Source: Halomonas halodenitrificans DSM 735
GTDB lineage: Bacteria > Pseudomonadota > Gammaproteobacteria > Pseudomonadales > Halomonadaceae
Reading direction: 5' to 3'
Assembly: GCF_000620045.1 (NCBI RefSeq)
Contig: NZ_JHVH01000016.1
Span: 1 to 64,000 of the forward strand
DNA: 64,000 bases
In this document: piece after piece, positions 17,161-24,686 of the stretch
Position numbering within the stretch: the first letter of the stretch is position 1
Layout of the letters: every line of letters starts with the position of its first letter
Program-made: the position numbers and the translations under genes
Notes under the pieces: model-generated
What the model was told of the DNA's origin: nothing
The model's input: only the letters and a program-made list of their open reading frames with translations
Database searches by the model: none

Positions 17161-17928
17161 ATGAAGCTGCACAAGATCCTGAGCCTCGGCGCCATCGGTG
17201 CCACCCTGGTGGCCGGCACCGCCAGCGCCGAAGTCGACGATATCCGCATCGGCGTCGATGTGCCCTACGAGCCCATGGAGTACCGCACGCCGGCCGGTGA
17301 GCTCACCGGCTTCGACATCGATCTGGGCAACGCCCTGTGTGCCGAGATCGGCATCGACTGCGAGTGGGTCGTCCAGGGCTGGGATGGGATCATCCCGGGC
17401 CTGATGGCGCGCAAGTACGACGCCATCATGTCCTCGATGACCATCAACGAGCAGCGTCGCGAGCAGGTCCTGTTCTCCGAGCCCTATATCACGCCGCCGT
17501 CGGCCTGGTTCGCCCCCGCCGACGTCGAGCTCGGCACGCTCTCGGAGGAGACGCTCGAGGGCATGACCATCGGCGTGCAGCGCGGGACCCTGCAGGACAA
17601 CTACGCGACCGACATGTATGGCGACGTGGCCGACGTGAATCGCTACGCGACCGCCGACGACATGGTGCTGGACATGGATTCCGGCCGCCTGGATGCGGTA
17701 TTCCTCGACTTCCCGATCGGCAAGTCCACCCTGCTCGACAGCGACGCGGGAGACTACAAGGTGGTCGGCGAGATGATCACCGAGCCCAAGGAATACTTCG
17801 GCGAAGGCTTCGGCATGGCCTTCCGTCAGCGTGACCAGGAGCTCGCCGAGGCCTTCAACGAGGCGCTGGCCGAGCTGAAGGAGAACGGTACCTACGACGA
17901 GATCCACGCCGAGTACTTCGGTAACTGA
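17161..17928 (+). CDS. Basic amino acid ABC transporter substrate-binding protein
   Basis: A 255-residue periplasmic binding protein of the LAO/HisJ family. Signal peptide MKLHKILSLGAIGATLVAGTASA. Ligand-binding motifs are clear: IGVDVPYEPMEYRTPAGELTGFDIDLGNALC, then WDGIIPGLMARKYDAIMSSMTINEQR (serine/threonine and arginine that hold the alpha-amino and carboxyl groups) and GVQRGTLQDNYA. It follows the permease genes by 134 bases with a hairpin between, and has a paralogue just downstream. Confidence 0.93.
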   Translation: MKLHKILSLGAIGATLVAGTASAEVDDIRIGVDVPYEPMEYRTPAGELTGFDIDLGNALCAEIGIDCEWVVQGWDGIIPGLMARKYDAIMSSMTINEQRREQVLFSEPYITPPSAWFAPADVELGTLSEETLEGMTIGVQRGTLQDNYATDMYGDVADVNRYATADDMVLDMDSGRLDAVFLDFPIGKSTLLDSDAGDYKVVGEMITEPKEYFGEGFGMAFRQRDQELAEAFNEALAELKENGTYDEIHAEYFGN

Positions 17929-17935
17929 TCGTCGG

Positions 17936-17959
17936 CCGCCCCGGGGTCACTCGGGGCGG
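17936..17959 (+). terminator. Probable terminator after the amino-acid ABC operon
   Basis: A perfect 8-bp GC stem (CCGCCCCG / CGGGGCGG) with an 8-base loop begins eight bases after the stop of the binding-protein gene and is followed by TCTTCCT. The T-tract is weak, so it may be leaky. Confidence 0.5.
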
Positions 17960-18081
17960 TCTTCCTGCCTATCGAGCATCGGCCGACGGCCGGTCTTCTG
18001 TTACCCCCGGCCATCGGACAACCTCCGGTCGCCACTCGCCATGACCCGCTTCGACAGCCTGTCTCGTTCTGGCGGTTTCCA

Positions 18082-18110
18082 CTGAAAATATCGCGGCATC
18101 TCGATATAAT
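18082..18110 (+). promoter_or_regulatory. Sigma-70-like promoter for the second binding-protein gene
   Basis: A consensus -10 box TATAAT (18105-18110) is preceded at exactly 17 bases by CTGAAA (4 of 6 matches to TTGACA). The region is AT-richer than its surroundings and lies about 65 bases before the chosen start codon, so the second binding protein probably has its own transcript. Confidence 0.6.
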
Positions 18111-18174
18111 AAAGGCATCAAACCTCTGCTCCTGGAGGTTGTTTCTGATTCCTTATTCTCCTGCGAGACTTTTC

Positions 18175-18957
18175 ATGCATCGATCGAAGCTCCTGCTGGC
18201 CGCTGCCCTGTGTGCCGGCCTTGCCACCTCATCCGCCCAGGCGGAAAGCGACGCCCCACTTCGCCTGGCCACCGACGTGCCCTACCAGCCCTTCGAATAC
18301 GCCCTGCCCGACGGCACCCTGGCCGGCTTCGACATCGAGCTGGGCAATGCGGTCTGCGCCTATCTGGAGCGGGAATGCGAATGGGTCGTGCAAGGCTGGG
18401 ACGGCTTGATTCCGGGGCTCCAGGCGCGCAAGTACGACGCCATCATGTCCGCCATGACCATCTCCGAGGTGCGTCGTCGTCAGGTCCTGTTCTCCGACAC
18501 CTACTTCCAGATGCCCAGCGTCTGGGTCGCCCATCAGGGTAGCGACATCGATATCACCGACCCCGAAAGCCTCGAGGGCAAGGTGGTTGGGGTGCAAACC
18601 GCCACCCTCCAGGACAACTACGTCACCGACCTGCATGGCGACACCGTCGAGGTACGCCGCTACGCCAGCTGGGCCGATGTGGTGACCGACATGCGCACCC
18701 AGCGCCTGGACCTGGCCTTCATGGAATATCCCACCGCGCAGTCCTTCGTGAACATCGACGAAGCGTCCAGCGACTTCCAGCGCCTCGGCGACCTGGTTCG
18801 CGAACCGGCCCGCTACTTCAGCCAGGGCGTGGGCGTCGCCTTTCGCAAGCGCGACCGTGAACTGGCCGAGGACTTTAACGAGGCCTTCACGGCCCTGAAG
18901 GAAGATGGCACCTACGCTGCCATCGCCGATAAATACTTCGATTCGCCCGCACCGTAA
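18175..18957 (+). CDS. Second basic-amino-acid-type ABC substrate-binding protein (orphan paralogue)
   Basis: A 260-residue paralogue of the preceding binding protein. Signal peptide MHRSKLLLAAALCAGLATSSAQA. It keeps the family's core (PYQPFEYALPDGTLAGFDIELGNAVC, EWVVQGWDGLIPGLQARKYDAIMSAMTISEVRRRQVLFSDTYF) but differs in the second lobe. An upstream in-frame TTG directly after GGAGG is possible, but it is too close to the ribosome site and would spoil the signal peptide. With its own promoter it likely offers the same permease a second, differently regulated substrate range, as with HisJ and ArgT in enteric bacteria. Confidence 0.9.
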   Translation: MHRSKLLLAAALCAGLATSSAQAESDAPLRLATDVPYQPFEYALPDGTLAGFDIELGNAVCAYLERECEWVVQGWDGLIPGLQARKYDAIMSAMTISEVRRRQVLFSDTYFQMPSVWVAHQGSDIDITDPESLEGKVVGVQTATLQDNYVTDLHGDTVEVRRYASWADVVTDMRTQRLDLAFMEYPTAQSFVNIDEASSDFQRLGDLVREPARYFSQGVGVAFRKRDRELAEDFNEAFTALKEDGTYAAIADKYFDSPAP

Positions 18958-18990
18958 GGCGCCCGGGCCAGCCGGCCGACGCCCCGCGGG

Positions 18991-19890
18991 TCAGTCGGCC
19001 GGCGTGGATTCCCGGAGAAACACCTTGAAGGCCTGCCACAGCGGGCTGCGGTAGCGCTCGGGGTGCCATACCAGCGAGAAGGTGCGGCGCAGGCTCAGTG
19101 CACTGTCCAGGGCGATGAGCTCACCCCGGGCGAGCTCGTCGGCCACGCTGAGTCGCGACAGGCATCCCAGCCCCAGGCCGGCGCGAACCGCCTGCTTGAT
19201 AGCCTCGTGTTGCCCGAGTTCCATGCGAACCCTGGGCAACATGTCGCGATCGAGCATCGCCTGCTCGAAGACGGCCCGGGTCCCGGAGCCCGGCTCGCGC
19301 AGGATCCATGCCGCCTCGCCGAGCCCGGCGTCATCCAGCCGCCCACACCGTGACAGCGGGTGAGAGGGCGAGCAGACGACGACCAGCCGATCCTCTCGCC
19401 AGGGTTCACTCGCCAGCCGTGGCTCCCGGCACTCTCCTTCGATCAACCCCAGATCCGCCTCCAGGCGCAGCACGTCGGTCATCACCTCCAGGGTATTGCG
19501 CAGCCGCAGGCGCAGATCCGCTCGCGGGTGGGCCTCGCTGAAGCCCCCCACCAGCCCGGGCAGCAGATAGGTGCCTACCGTGGCGCTGGCCGCCACATCA
19601 AGCGCCCCATGCAGCTCGCCCTCGGGCTCGGTGGCCGCCGCCACGAAGGCCTCGACGCCGTCGAGCAGCTGTTCGGCACGCGGCATCAGGTGGCGCCCCA
19701 GGCCATTGAGATAGAGGCGTCGGCCGTGTCGTTCGAACAGCACCACCCCCAGGTGGCGCTCCAGCTCCGAGAGGGCCTGGCTGGTCGCCGACTGCGACAG
19801 GCTCAGCTCGAGGGCGGCGGCGCTGACCGTGCCGAGACGGGCCACCGTGGCGAATACCTGCAGCTGGCGGAAGCTTACCGTGGGCGTCAT
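18991..19890 (-). CDS. LysR-family regulator, YeiE-like
   Basis: A 299-residue LysR protein. The HTH is VSFRQLQVFATVARLGTVSAAALELSLSQSATSQALSELERHLG; the co-inducer domain follows (LDVAASATVGTYLLPGLVGGF). It is divergent from a YeiH-type membrane protein 100 bases away, the same arrangement as yeiE-yeiH in enterobacteria, where YeiE responds to sulfite. This supports a YeiE-like role. The long upstream extension of the frame is not coding; the start is the ATG next to the HTH, before the spacer shared with yeiH. Confidence 0.88.
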   Translation of the reverse strand: MTPTVSFRQLQVFATVARLGTVSAAALELSLSQSATSQALSELERHLGVVLFERHGRRLYLNGLGRHLMPRAEQLLDGVEAFVAAATEPEGELHGALDVAASATVGTYLLPGLVGGFSEAHPRADLRLRLRNTLEVMTDVLRLEADLGLIEGECREPRLASEPWREDRLVVVCSPSHPLSRCGRLDDAGLGEAAWILREPGSGTRAVFEQAMLDRDMLPRVRMELGQHEAIKQAVRAGLGLGCLSRLSVADELARGELIALDSALSLRRTFSLVWHPERYRSPLWQAFKVFLRESTPAD

Positions 19891-19990
19891 ATCGGTTTTT
19901 CCGAAAAGGCAGTTCGTTATTACCTGATAACCTGAAGCGTTATTAGGGCATAACATATGCCGTGTGAACAGTTCCCGGGAGAATAACGAT

Positions 19991-20986
19991 ATGTGGCAAG
20001 GCTTGCTGGTCTGCTTCATTCTGACTGTAGTCGGCTTCGGCCTGGCGCGGCTTCCCCTGCTGGCCGACGCCGGCATCAGCCCGCTGGTGGTGGCACTGCT
20101 GCTGGGCATCGTCGCCGGCAACCTGCCCCTGGCCCGGCGCCTCACCGCCACCGCCCCGGGGTTGAAGTTCGCCACCCGCTGGCTGCTGCGCGGCGGCATC
20201 GTGCTGTTCGGGCTGTCGTTGACCCTGCAGCAGATCCTGGCGCTTGGCCCCCGGGTGCTGCTCCTCGACGTGCTGGTGATCGTCTGTGTACTCACCGCGG
20301 GCTATGTGATCGGCACCCGGGTGCTGGGCATGGATCGTGAGACCACCCTGCTGACCAGCGCCGGCAGCGCCATCTGCGGCGCCGCGGCCGTGCTGGCCAC
20401 CGAGTCCACCATCCGCTCACGCCCCGCCGCCACCTCCATGGCCGTGGCCACGGTGGTACTGTTCGGCTCCCTGGCCATGCTGATCTATCCGCTGATCTAC
20501 CCGTTGCTGGGCCTGGACGAGGGGCTGTTCGGCGTCTATATCGGCGCCACCGTGCACGAAGTCGCCCAGGTGGTGGCCGCCGGCGAAGCGGTGGGACCCG
20601 ACGCCCTGGCCAATGCGGTGATCGTCAAGCTGGTGCGGGTGATGCTGCTGGTGCCCTTCCTGCTGATCGTCGGCCAGTGGTGGCTGCGCCGCCAGCCGGA
20701 TGCCGCCGTGGGCGCGGACAGGGCCAAGCTGGTGATTCCGTGGTTCGCCTTCGGCTTTCTGGCCATGGTGGGATTCAACAGCGTCGTCGCCCTGCCCGCC
20801 GTGCTGCACGACGGGCTGGTCCTGGCCGGTCAGCTGGCACTGACCATGGCCATGGCGGCACTGGGCTACGAGACACAGATGGAGAAGCTCAAGGCGCTGG
20901 GCATCAAGCCCTTCATCCTGGCCCTGATGCTCTTCATGCTGCTGATCGGCGGCGGCCTGCTGGCCAGCACCCTGTTGATGGGCTGA
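19991..20986 (+). CDS. YeiH/UPF0324-family membrane protein (putative sulfate/sulfite exporter)
   Basis: A 331-residue integral membrane protein with about ten hydrophobic helices. The UPF0324 pattern is clear: GIVAGNLPLARR, ATRWLLRGGIVLFGLSLTLQQI, SAGSAICGAAAVLATESTIRSRP and GATVHEVAQVVAAGEAVG. The family is annotated as a putative sulfate exporter and is tied to sulfite through YeiE; transport has not been shown broadly. GGGAGAA precedes the ATG. The divergent LysR gene is its likely regulator. Confidence 0.9.
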   Translation: MWQGLLVCFILTVVGFGLARLPLLADAGISPLVVALLLGIVAGNLPLARRLTATAPGLKFATRWLLRGGIVLFGLSLTLQQILALGPRVLLLDVLVIVCVLTAGYVIGTRVLGMDRETTLLTSAGSAICGAAAVLATESTIRSRPAATSMAVATVVLFGSLAMLIYPLIYPLLGLDEGLFGVYIGATVHEVAQVVAAGEAVGPDALANAVIVKLVRVMLLVPFLLIVGQWWLRRQPDAAVGADRAKLVIPWFAFGFLAMVGFNSVVALPAVLHDGLVLAGQLALTMAMAALGYETQMEKLKALGIKPFILALMLFMLLIGGGLLASTLLMG

Positions 20987-20990
20987 GCCT

Positions 20991-21896
20991 TCAGCCCAGC
21001 CAGAGCCCCGCTGCCAGTAGCGCCAGGCTGGACAGCAGGACGACGACGTTGACCCCCATCACGCCAAGCAGCGCCTGATGCTCTTCCAGGGCGCCCGGGA
21101 GCTTCCAGGCCACCCAGAGAGCCGCGGGCAACGGTAACCAGGCAAGCCAGACCGACGCCGGCAAGAGCCCGCCGAGCTGGCCCAGTGCGATGAGCATGTA
21201 GGCACCCAGCAGCAACGCTATTACCAGCCAGGATACACGCCTCAGGCCAAGTACTATGGGCAGGTGACGACGCCCATTGCGACGATCGGCCTCGAGATCG
21301 GGAAATTGATTCAGCAGCAGCAGTTCGCTGACCAACAGCAGCGAGGCCGTCGCAACCACCAGGGCGGCGGCATCGACTCGCCCTCCCAGGGCCACCAGGG
21401 TACCCAGCACCATCACCGGTCCGAACCCCAACCCGGGCGCCAGCAGACAGTACCATGGCCGGCGCGTAATCCAGCGGGTATAGGCCACTACCAGGTACAC
21501 GCCCAGCAAGCCGACTACCAGCATCGGCCAACCCCGCAGCCACAGAAAGTAGCCGCCGATTGCCACTACGCCGGCCAGCGACAGAATGCCTGATACCAGC
21601 ACGGCTGGCGCGGCATCGGGTGACTCGGGTAGAGCCCCGCTCCCCCCGGAAAAGGGGGTACGGCGGGTTAGATGATCGAGCCCCGAGCAGAAGTCATCGT
21701 GCTCGTTGAAAAGATTGACCGCCGCATGTGCCAGCACTCCACCCGCCAGAGCCAGTGCTATCTCGAGCCTATCCAGCTCGATCATCTGACGAGCCGCCAG
21801 CAACACGCCCAACAGCACACTCAATGGTGCCAGCACCAGGAAGCTGGGACGCGTTGCCCGGAGCACGGCACCTATCGACAAACGTCGCTGCACCAC
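20991..21896 (-). CDS. UbiA-family prenyltransferase (MenA-like)
   Basis: A 301-residue polytopic membrane protein of the UbiA superfamily, which joins isoprenoid diphosphates to aromatic acceptors. The two aspartate-rich motifs are seen as NLFNEHDDFCSGLD and NQFPDLEADRRNGRRHLP. The acceptor is unknown; closest in pattern are 1,4-dihydroxy-2-naphthoate-type enzymes. Translation starts at GTG, with a second GTG codon directly after it, three bases downstream of the purK stop, so it is probably coupled to purK. It converges on the yeiH-like gene with four bases between. Confidence 0.85.
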   Translation of the reverse strand: MVQRRLSIGAVLRATRPSFLVLAPLSVLLGVLLAARQMIELDRLEIALALAGGVLAHAAVNLFNEHDDFCSGLDHLTRRTPFSGGSGALPESPDAAPAVLVSGILSLAGVVAIGGYFLWLRGWPMLVVGLLGVYLVVAYTRWITRRPWYCLLAPGLGFGPVMVLGTLVALGGRVDAAALVVATASLLLVSELLLLNQFPDLEADRRNGRRHLPIVLGLRRVSWLVIALLLGAYMLIALGQLGGLLPASVWLAWLPLPAALWVAWKLPGALEEHQALLGVMGVNVVVLLSSLALLAAGLWLG

Positions 21897-21899
21897 GGC

Positions 21900-23012
21900 C
21901 TACTCGAAGCTGAAGCGCGGCTCGGGCGCCTCGGGCAACACTGCCGCACAGGCACGCACTCTCTTCAGCAACGCCTCGTGGTTCGGCGCCAGCAGGTTGA
22001 CATGGGCCAGCTTGCGGCCGGCCCGCTCGCTCTTGTCATAGCGATGCAGGTGAGCATCCTCCAGCGCCAGGATGGCGGACGGGTCGCCTTCAAGGCCGAT
22101 CACGTTGATCATGCAGGTCGGCATGCGCGCGGCGGTATCGCCCAGCGGCAGCCCTTGAATGGCACGCAGGTGGTTCTCGAACTGACTGGTCACCGCCCCG
22201 TCGATCGACCAGTGGCCGGAATTGTGAACCCGGGGGGCCATCTCGTTGGCCAGCAGGCTGCCATCGGTGCACTGGAACAGCTCCAGGGTCAGTACGCCCA
22301 CGTAATCGAGCTCGTCGAGCAGTGCCCGGATATAGCCGTCGGCGGTCTGTTGCACGCTGTCGGCCAGGTCCGGCACGGGGGCGATGGAGTAGCGCAGGAT
22401 GCCATCCACGTGCTGGTTCTCGGCCATGGGATAGAAGACCACCTCGCCATCGCGGCCACGCACGGCGATGATCGACACTTCCCGCACGAAGTCGACGAAG
22501 GCCTCGACGATCAGCCGCGGATGCCCGATGGCACGCCACGCCTCCGCCGCCTCGGACGGGTCGCGCAGCACGGCCTGCCCCTTGCCGTCATAGCCCTCGG
22601 TGACCGACTTGGCCACCACCGGCGTCCCCAGTTCGCGAGCCGCCGCCTCGAGCTCCTCGGCGCTTTCCACCAGGCGGTAGGCCGGGGTGGGGATATTCAG
22701 GCGGTCGAACAGCGCCTTCTCCTCGGCACGGTTCTGGCAGACGCGAATCGCCTCGCTGGAGGGATAGACCGGCTTCACCTCCTCGATCGCCTGGACCAGC
22801 GACACCGGCAGGTGCTCGAACTCGTAGGTGACCAGGTCCACCTTCTCCAGGAAGTCATCGAGATGCCGGCGATCGGTATCCACCATGACATCGCCGATAC
22901 CGGCACTCGGGTGCCCGGTGGTATCGAGGAAGGTAAAGCGATTGGCCAGGGGGTAGCCGGCCAGGGCCAGCATGCGGCCGAGCTGGCCGGCACCCAGGAC
23001 ACCGATATTCAT
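21900..23012 (-). CDS. purK: N5-carboxyaminoimidazole ribonucleotide synthase
   Basis: A 370-residue ATP-grasp enzyme of purine synthesis that makes N5-CAIR from AIR, bicarbonate and ATP. It opens with MNIGVLGAGQLGRMLALAGYPL, and shows the ATP-grasp motifs PVVAKSVTEGYDGKGQAVLRD and EAFVDFVREVSIIAVRG, then NEMAPRVHNSGHWSIDGAVTSQFENHLRAI. GAGGAG lies at good spacing before the ATG. It follows purE in an operon, separated by a spacer made of short tandem repeats, and is followed at once by the ubiA-like gene. Confidence 0.95.
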   Translation of the reverse strand: MNIGVLGAGQLGRMLALAGYPLANRFTFLDTTGHPSAGIGDVMVDTDRRHLDDFLEKVDLVTYEFEHLPVSLVQAIEEVKPVYPSSEAIRVCQNRAEEKALFDRLNIPTPAYRLVESAEELEAAARELGTPVVAKSVTEGYDGKGQAVLRDPSEAAEAWRAIGHPRLIVEAFVDFVREVSIIAVRGRDGEVVFYPMAENQHVDGILRYSIAPVPDLADSVQQTADGYIRALLDELDYVGVLTLELFQCTDGSLLANEMAPRVHNSGHWSIDGAVTSQFENHLRAIQGLPLGDTAARMPTCMINVIGLEGDPSAILALEDAHLHRYDKSERAGRKLAHVNLLAPNHEALLKRVRACAAVLPEAPEPRFSFE

Positions 23013-23037
23013 GATTGTCTCCTCACTCGTCTCTTTA

Positions 23038-23094
23038 TCAGGCTGAGGCCATCAGGGCTGAGGCTATCAGGGCTGGAGCTTCAGGACTGGGGCC
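23038..23094. repeat. Four imperfect ~15-bp tandem repeats in the purE-purK spacer
   Basis: Copies read TCAGGCTGAGGCC, ATCAGGGCTGAGGCT, ATCAGGGCTGGAGCT and TCAGGACTGGGGCC. The last copy overlaps the purE stop codon. The array fills most of the 68-base spacer and could vary in copy number, changing spacing between the two genes. Confidence 0.7.
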
Positions 23095-23590
23095 GGGGGT
23101 CGGGATTGTCGAGCACCGTCCGGGTCTGCTCGGCGCGAAACGCCTCCACGGCGACACGCACCCCGTCATCCTGCAGGCCGACGATCTGTGCCGCCATCAG
23201 GCCCGCATTGGTGGCTCCTGCCTTGCCGATGGCCAGCGTCCCCACGGCGATGCCGCCGGGCATCTGGACGATGGAGAGCAGTGAGTCCAGCCCCTTGAGC
23301 GCCTTGGACTCCACCGGTACACCCAGCACGGGGAGCGCGGTCTGAGAGGCGACCATGCCCGGCAGGTGGGCGGCACCGCCGGCGCCGGCGATAATCACCG
23401 ACAGGCCCCGCTCGGCCGCGCCCTTGGCGTAGTCGAACAACAGGTCAGGGGTGCGATGAGCGGAGACTACCCGGGTCTCGCAGGGGACCCCCAGCCTTTC
23501 CAGCATCACCACGGCATGTTCCATCACCGGCCAGTCGGACTTCGACCCCATGATCACGCCGACCTTCGGCGCCTGTGTATCGGACTGCAT
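23081..23590 (-). CDS. purE: N5-carboxyaminoimidazole ribonucleotide mutase
   Basis: A 169-residue class I PurE, which rearranges N5-CAIR to CAIR. The core is [38 protein letters not shown] (catalytic His of SAHR) and [26 protein letters not shown], with the C-terminal [10 protein letters not shown] loop typical of the family. The chosen start has GAGGAG upstream; a further in-frame ATG 33 bases earlier lacks a good ribosome site. It is the first gene of a purE-purK-ubiA-like unit. Confidence 0.95.
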   Translation of the reverse strand: MQSDTQAPKVGVIMGSKSDWPVMEHAVVMLERLGVPCETRVVSAHRTPDLLFDYAKGAAERGLSVIIAGAGGAAHLPGMVASQTALPVLGVPVESKALKGLDSLLSIVQMPGGIAVGTLAIGKAGATNAGLMAAQIVGLQDDGVRVAVEAFRAEQTRTVLDNPDPRPQS

Positions 23591-23825
23591 GGCCTGCTCC
23601 TCGATGACTATCTCGGTACGCATGAAGAGTGCGTGAAGGAAAACCGGGTATTCTATCGGCGCAGGCCCGCAGCGTCACCTTGACCGGTCGGACAGCCATG
23701 CCCCACGCTACCTTGTCGCCTGCAGGCGACAACGATTGCATGCTAGATGCGTCTTTGCCTGCTAAGGTCGTGTGGAGATGGGCAGCAAGGACAAGCCCAT
23801 CTGGAAACCAACAAGGAGACCGACC

Positions 23826-24590
23826 ATGAAGCGTTCCCTGATTTTCACCGCGGCTCTCGCCGGCTCGCTGCTACTCGTCGGCTGTGACTCCGACGACGAC
23901 CCGTCCACGCAACATGAAGAGGCCGCCGAGCAGGAGGCGCAACAGGCGGCCGAATCGGCCGAGCAGACCGTCGAGGAATCGGCCGATGCCACCGCAGAGG
24001 CGGCAGAGGCCACGGAAGCCGAACTCGAGGAGGCCGCCGACGGGGCCGGTGAGGCCATGGACGAAGCCGCCGCCGAGACCGAACAGGCCCTGGACGAGGC
24101 CGCCGCCGAGACCGAGCAGGCCGTCGAGGAAGCGGGTGAAAACCTGGAGGCGGCAGGCGACGAAGCCGCCCAGCAAGCCGATGAGGCCGCCGACGCCGCC
24201 GAGGCCACAGGCGAAGAAGCCGCCGCCGAGACCGAGCAGGCCGTCGAGGAAGCGGGTGAAAACCTGGACGCGGCAGGTGACGAGGCCGCCCAGCAAGCCG
24301 ACGAGGCCGCCGACGCCGCCGAGGCCGCAGGCGAGGAAGCCGCCGACGAGACAGGCAACGCCCTGGATAACGCGCGTGATGCCACCGCCGATGCCGTCGA
24401 CTCCGCCCGCGAGGCCACCGCCGACGCCGTCGATGCGGCCCGCGAGAAGACCGGTGAGCTGGTGGAAGGCGCCAAGGAAATGGCCCTCGGCGCCTCGGAA
24501 GAGACAGCCGAGACCACCAAGGAAGCCGCAAACGCCACGGCCGATGCCGCTGCAGAGGCCGAAACCGAAGCCGAAGCAGCCGCTCAGTAA
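23826..24590 (+). CDS. Acidic Ala/Glu-rich LEA-like lipoprotein
   Basis: A 254-residue lipoprotein. Signal peptide with lipobox SLLLVGC gives a lipidated Cys followed by Asp residues. The mature part is almost only Ala, Glu, Asp, Thr and Gly/Gln, with 11-residue-like helical repeats such as ETEQAVEEAGENLEAAGDEA and, near the C-terminus, DATADAVDSAREATADAVDAAREKTGELVEGAKE. The last type of repeat resembles group 3 LEA and apolipoprotein-like helices that fold on drying or at membranes. No catalytic domain is visible. A role in envelope or osmotic protection in a halophile is inference. The AAGGAG ribosome site is good, and a strong terminator follows. Confidence 0.8.
   Translation: MKRSLIFTAALAGSLLLVGCDSDDDPSTQHEEAAEQEAQQAAESAEQTVEESADATAEAAEATEAELEEAADGAGEAMDEAAAETEQALDEAAAETEQAVEEAGENLEAAGDEAAQQADEAADAAEATGEEAAAETEQAVEEAGENLDAAGDEAAQQADEAADAAEAAGEEAADETGNALDNARDATADAVDSAREATADAVDAAREKTGELVEGAKEMALGASEETAETTKEAANATADAAAEAETEAEAAAQ
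24101..24340 (+). repeat. Two tandem 120-bp repeats inside the LEA-like lipoprotein gene
   Basis: Bases 24101-24220 and 24221-24340 differ at only six positions (114 of 120 equal), encoding a 40-residue unit twice. The changes keep the reading frame and most of the amino acids, which points to a recent in-frame duplication. Confidence 0.9.
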
Positions 24591-24621
24591 CGGCGACTCG
24601 GCAACGGCCATACGGCAGGAT

Positions 24622-24656
24622 CGGAGCCCCGCCCGGAAATACCGGGCGGGGCTCCG
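24622..24656 (+). terminator. Strong hairpin after the lipoprotein gene
   Basis: A perfect 15-bp stem (CGGAGCCCCGCCCGG / CCGGGCGGGGCTCCG) with loop AAATA, 31 bases after the stop. It lies between convergent genes (the TRAP permease gene ends on the other strand), so it may stop transcription from both sides. No long T-run follows. Confidence 0.7.
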
Positions 24657-24686
24657 TCATTCCATGGCCCCGGTGCTAGCCGGCCG

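Noticed and set aside
21672..23345. Long plus-strand frame opposite ubiA-like, purK and purE
   Set aside because: His/Gln-rich antisense translation crossing three real genes.
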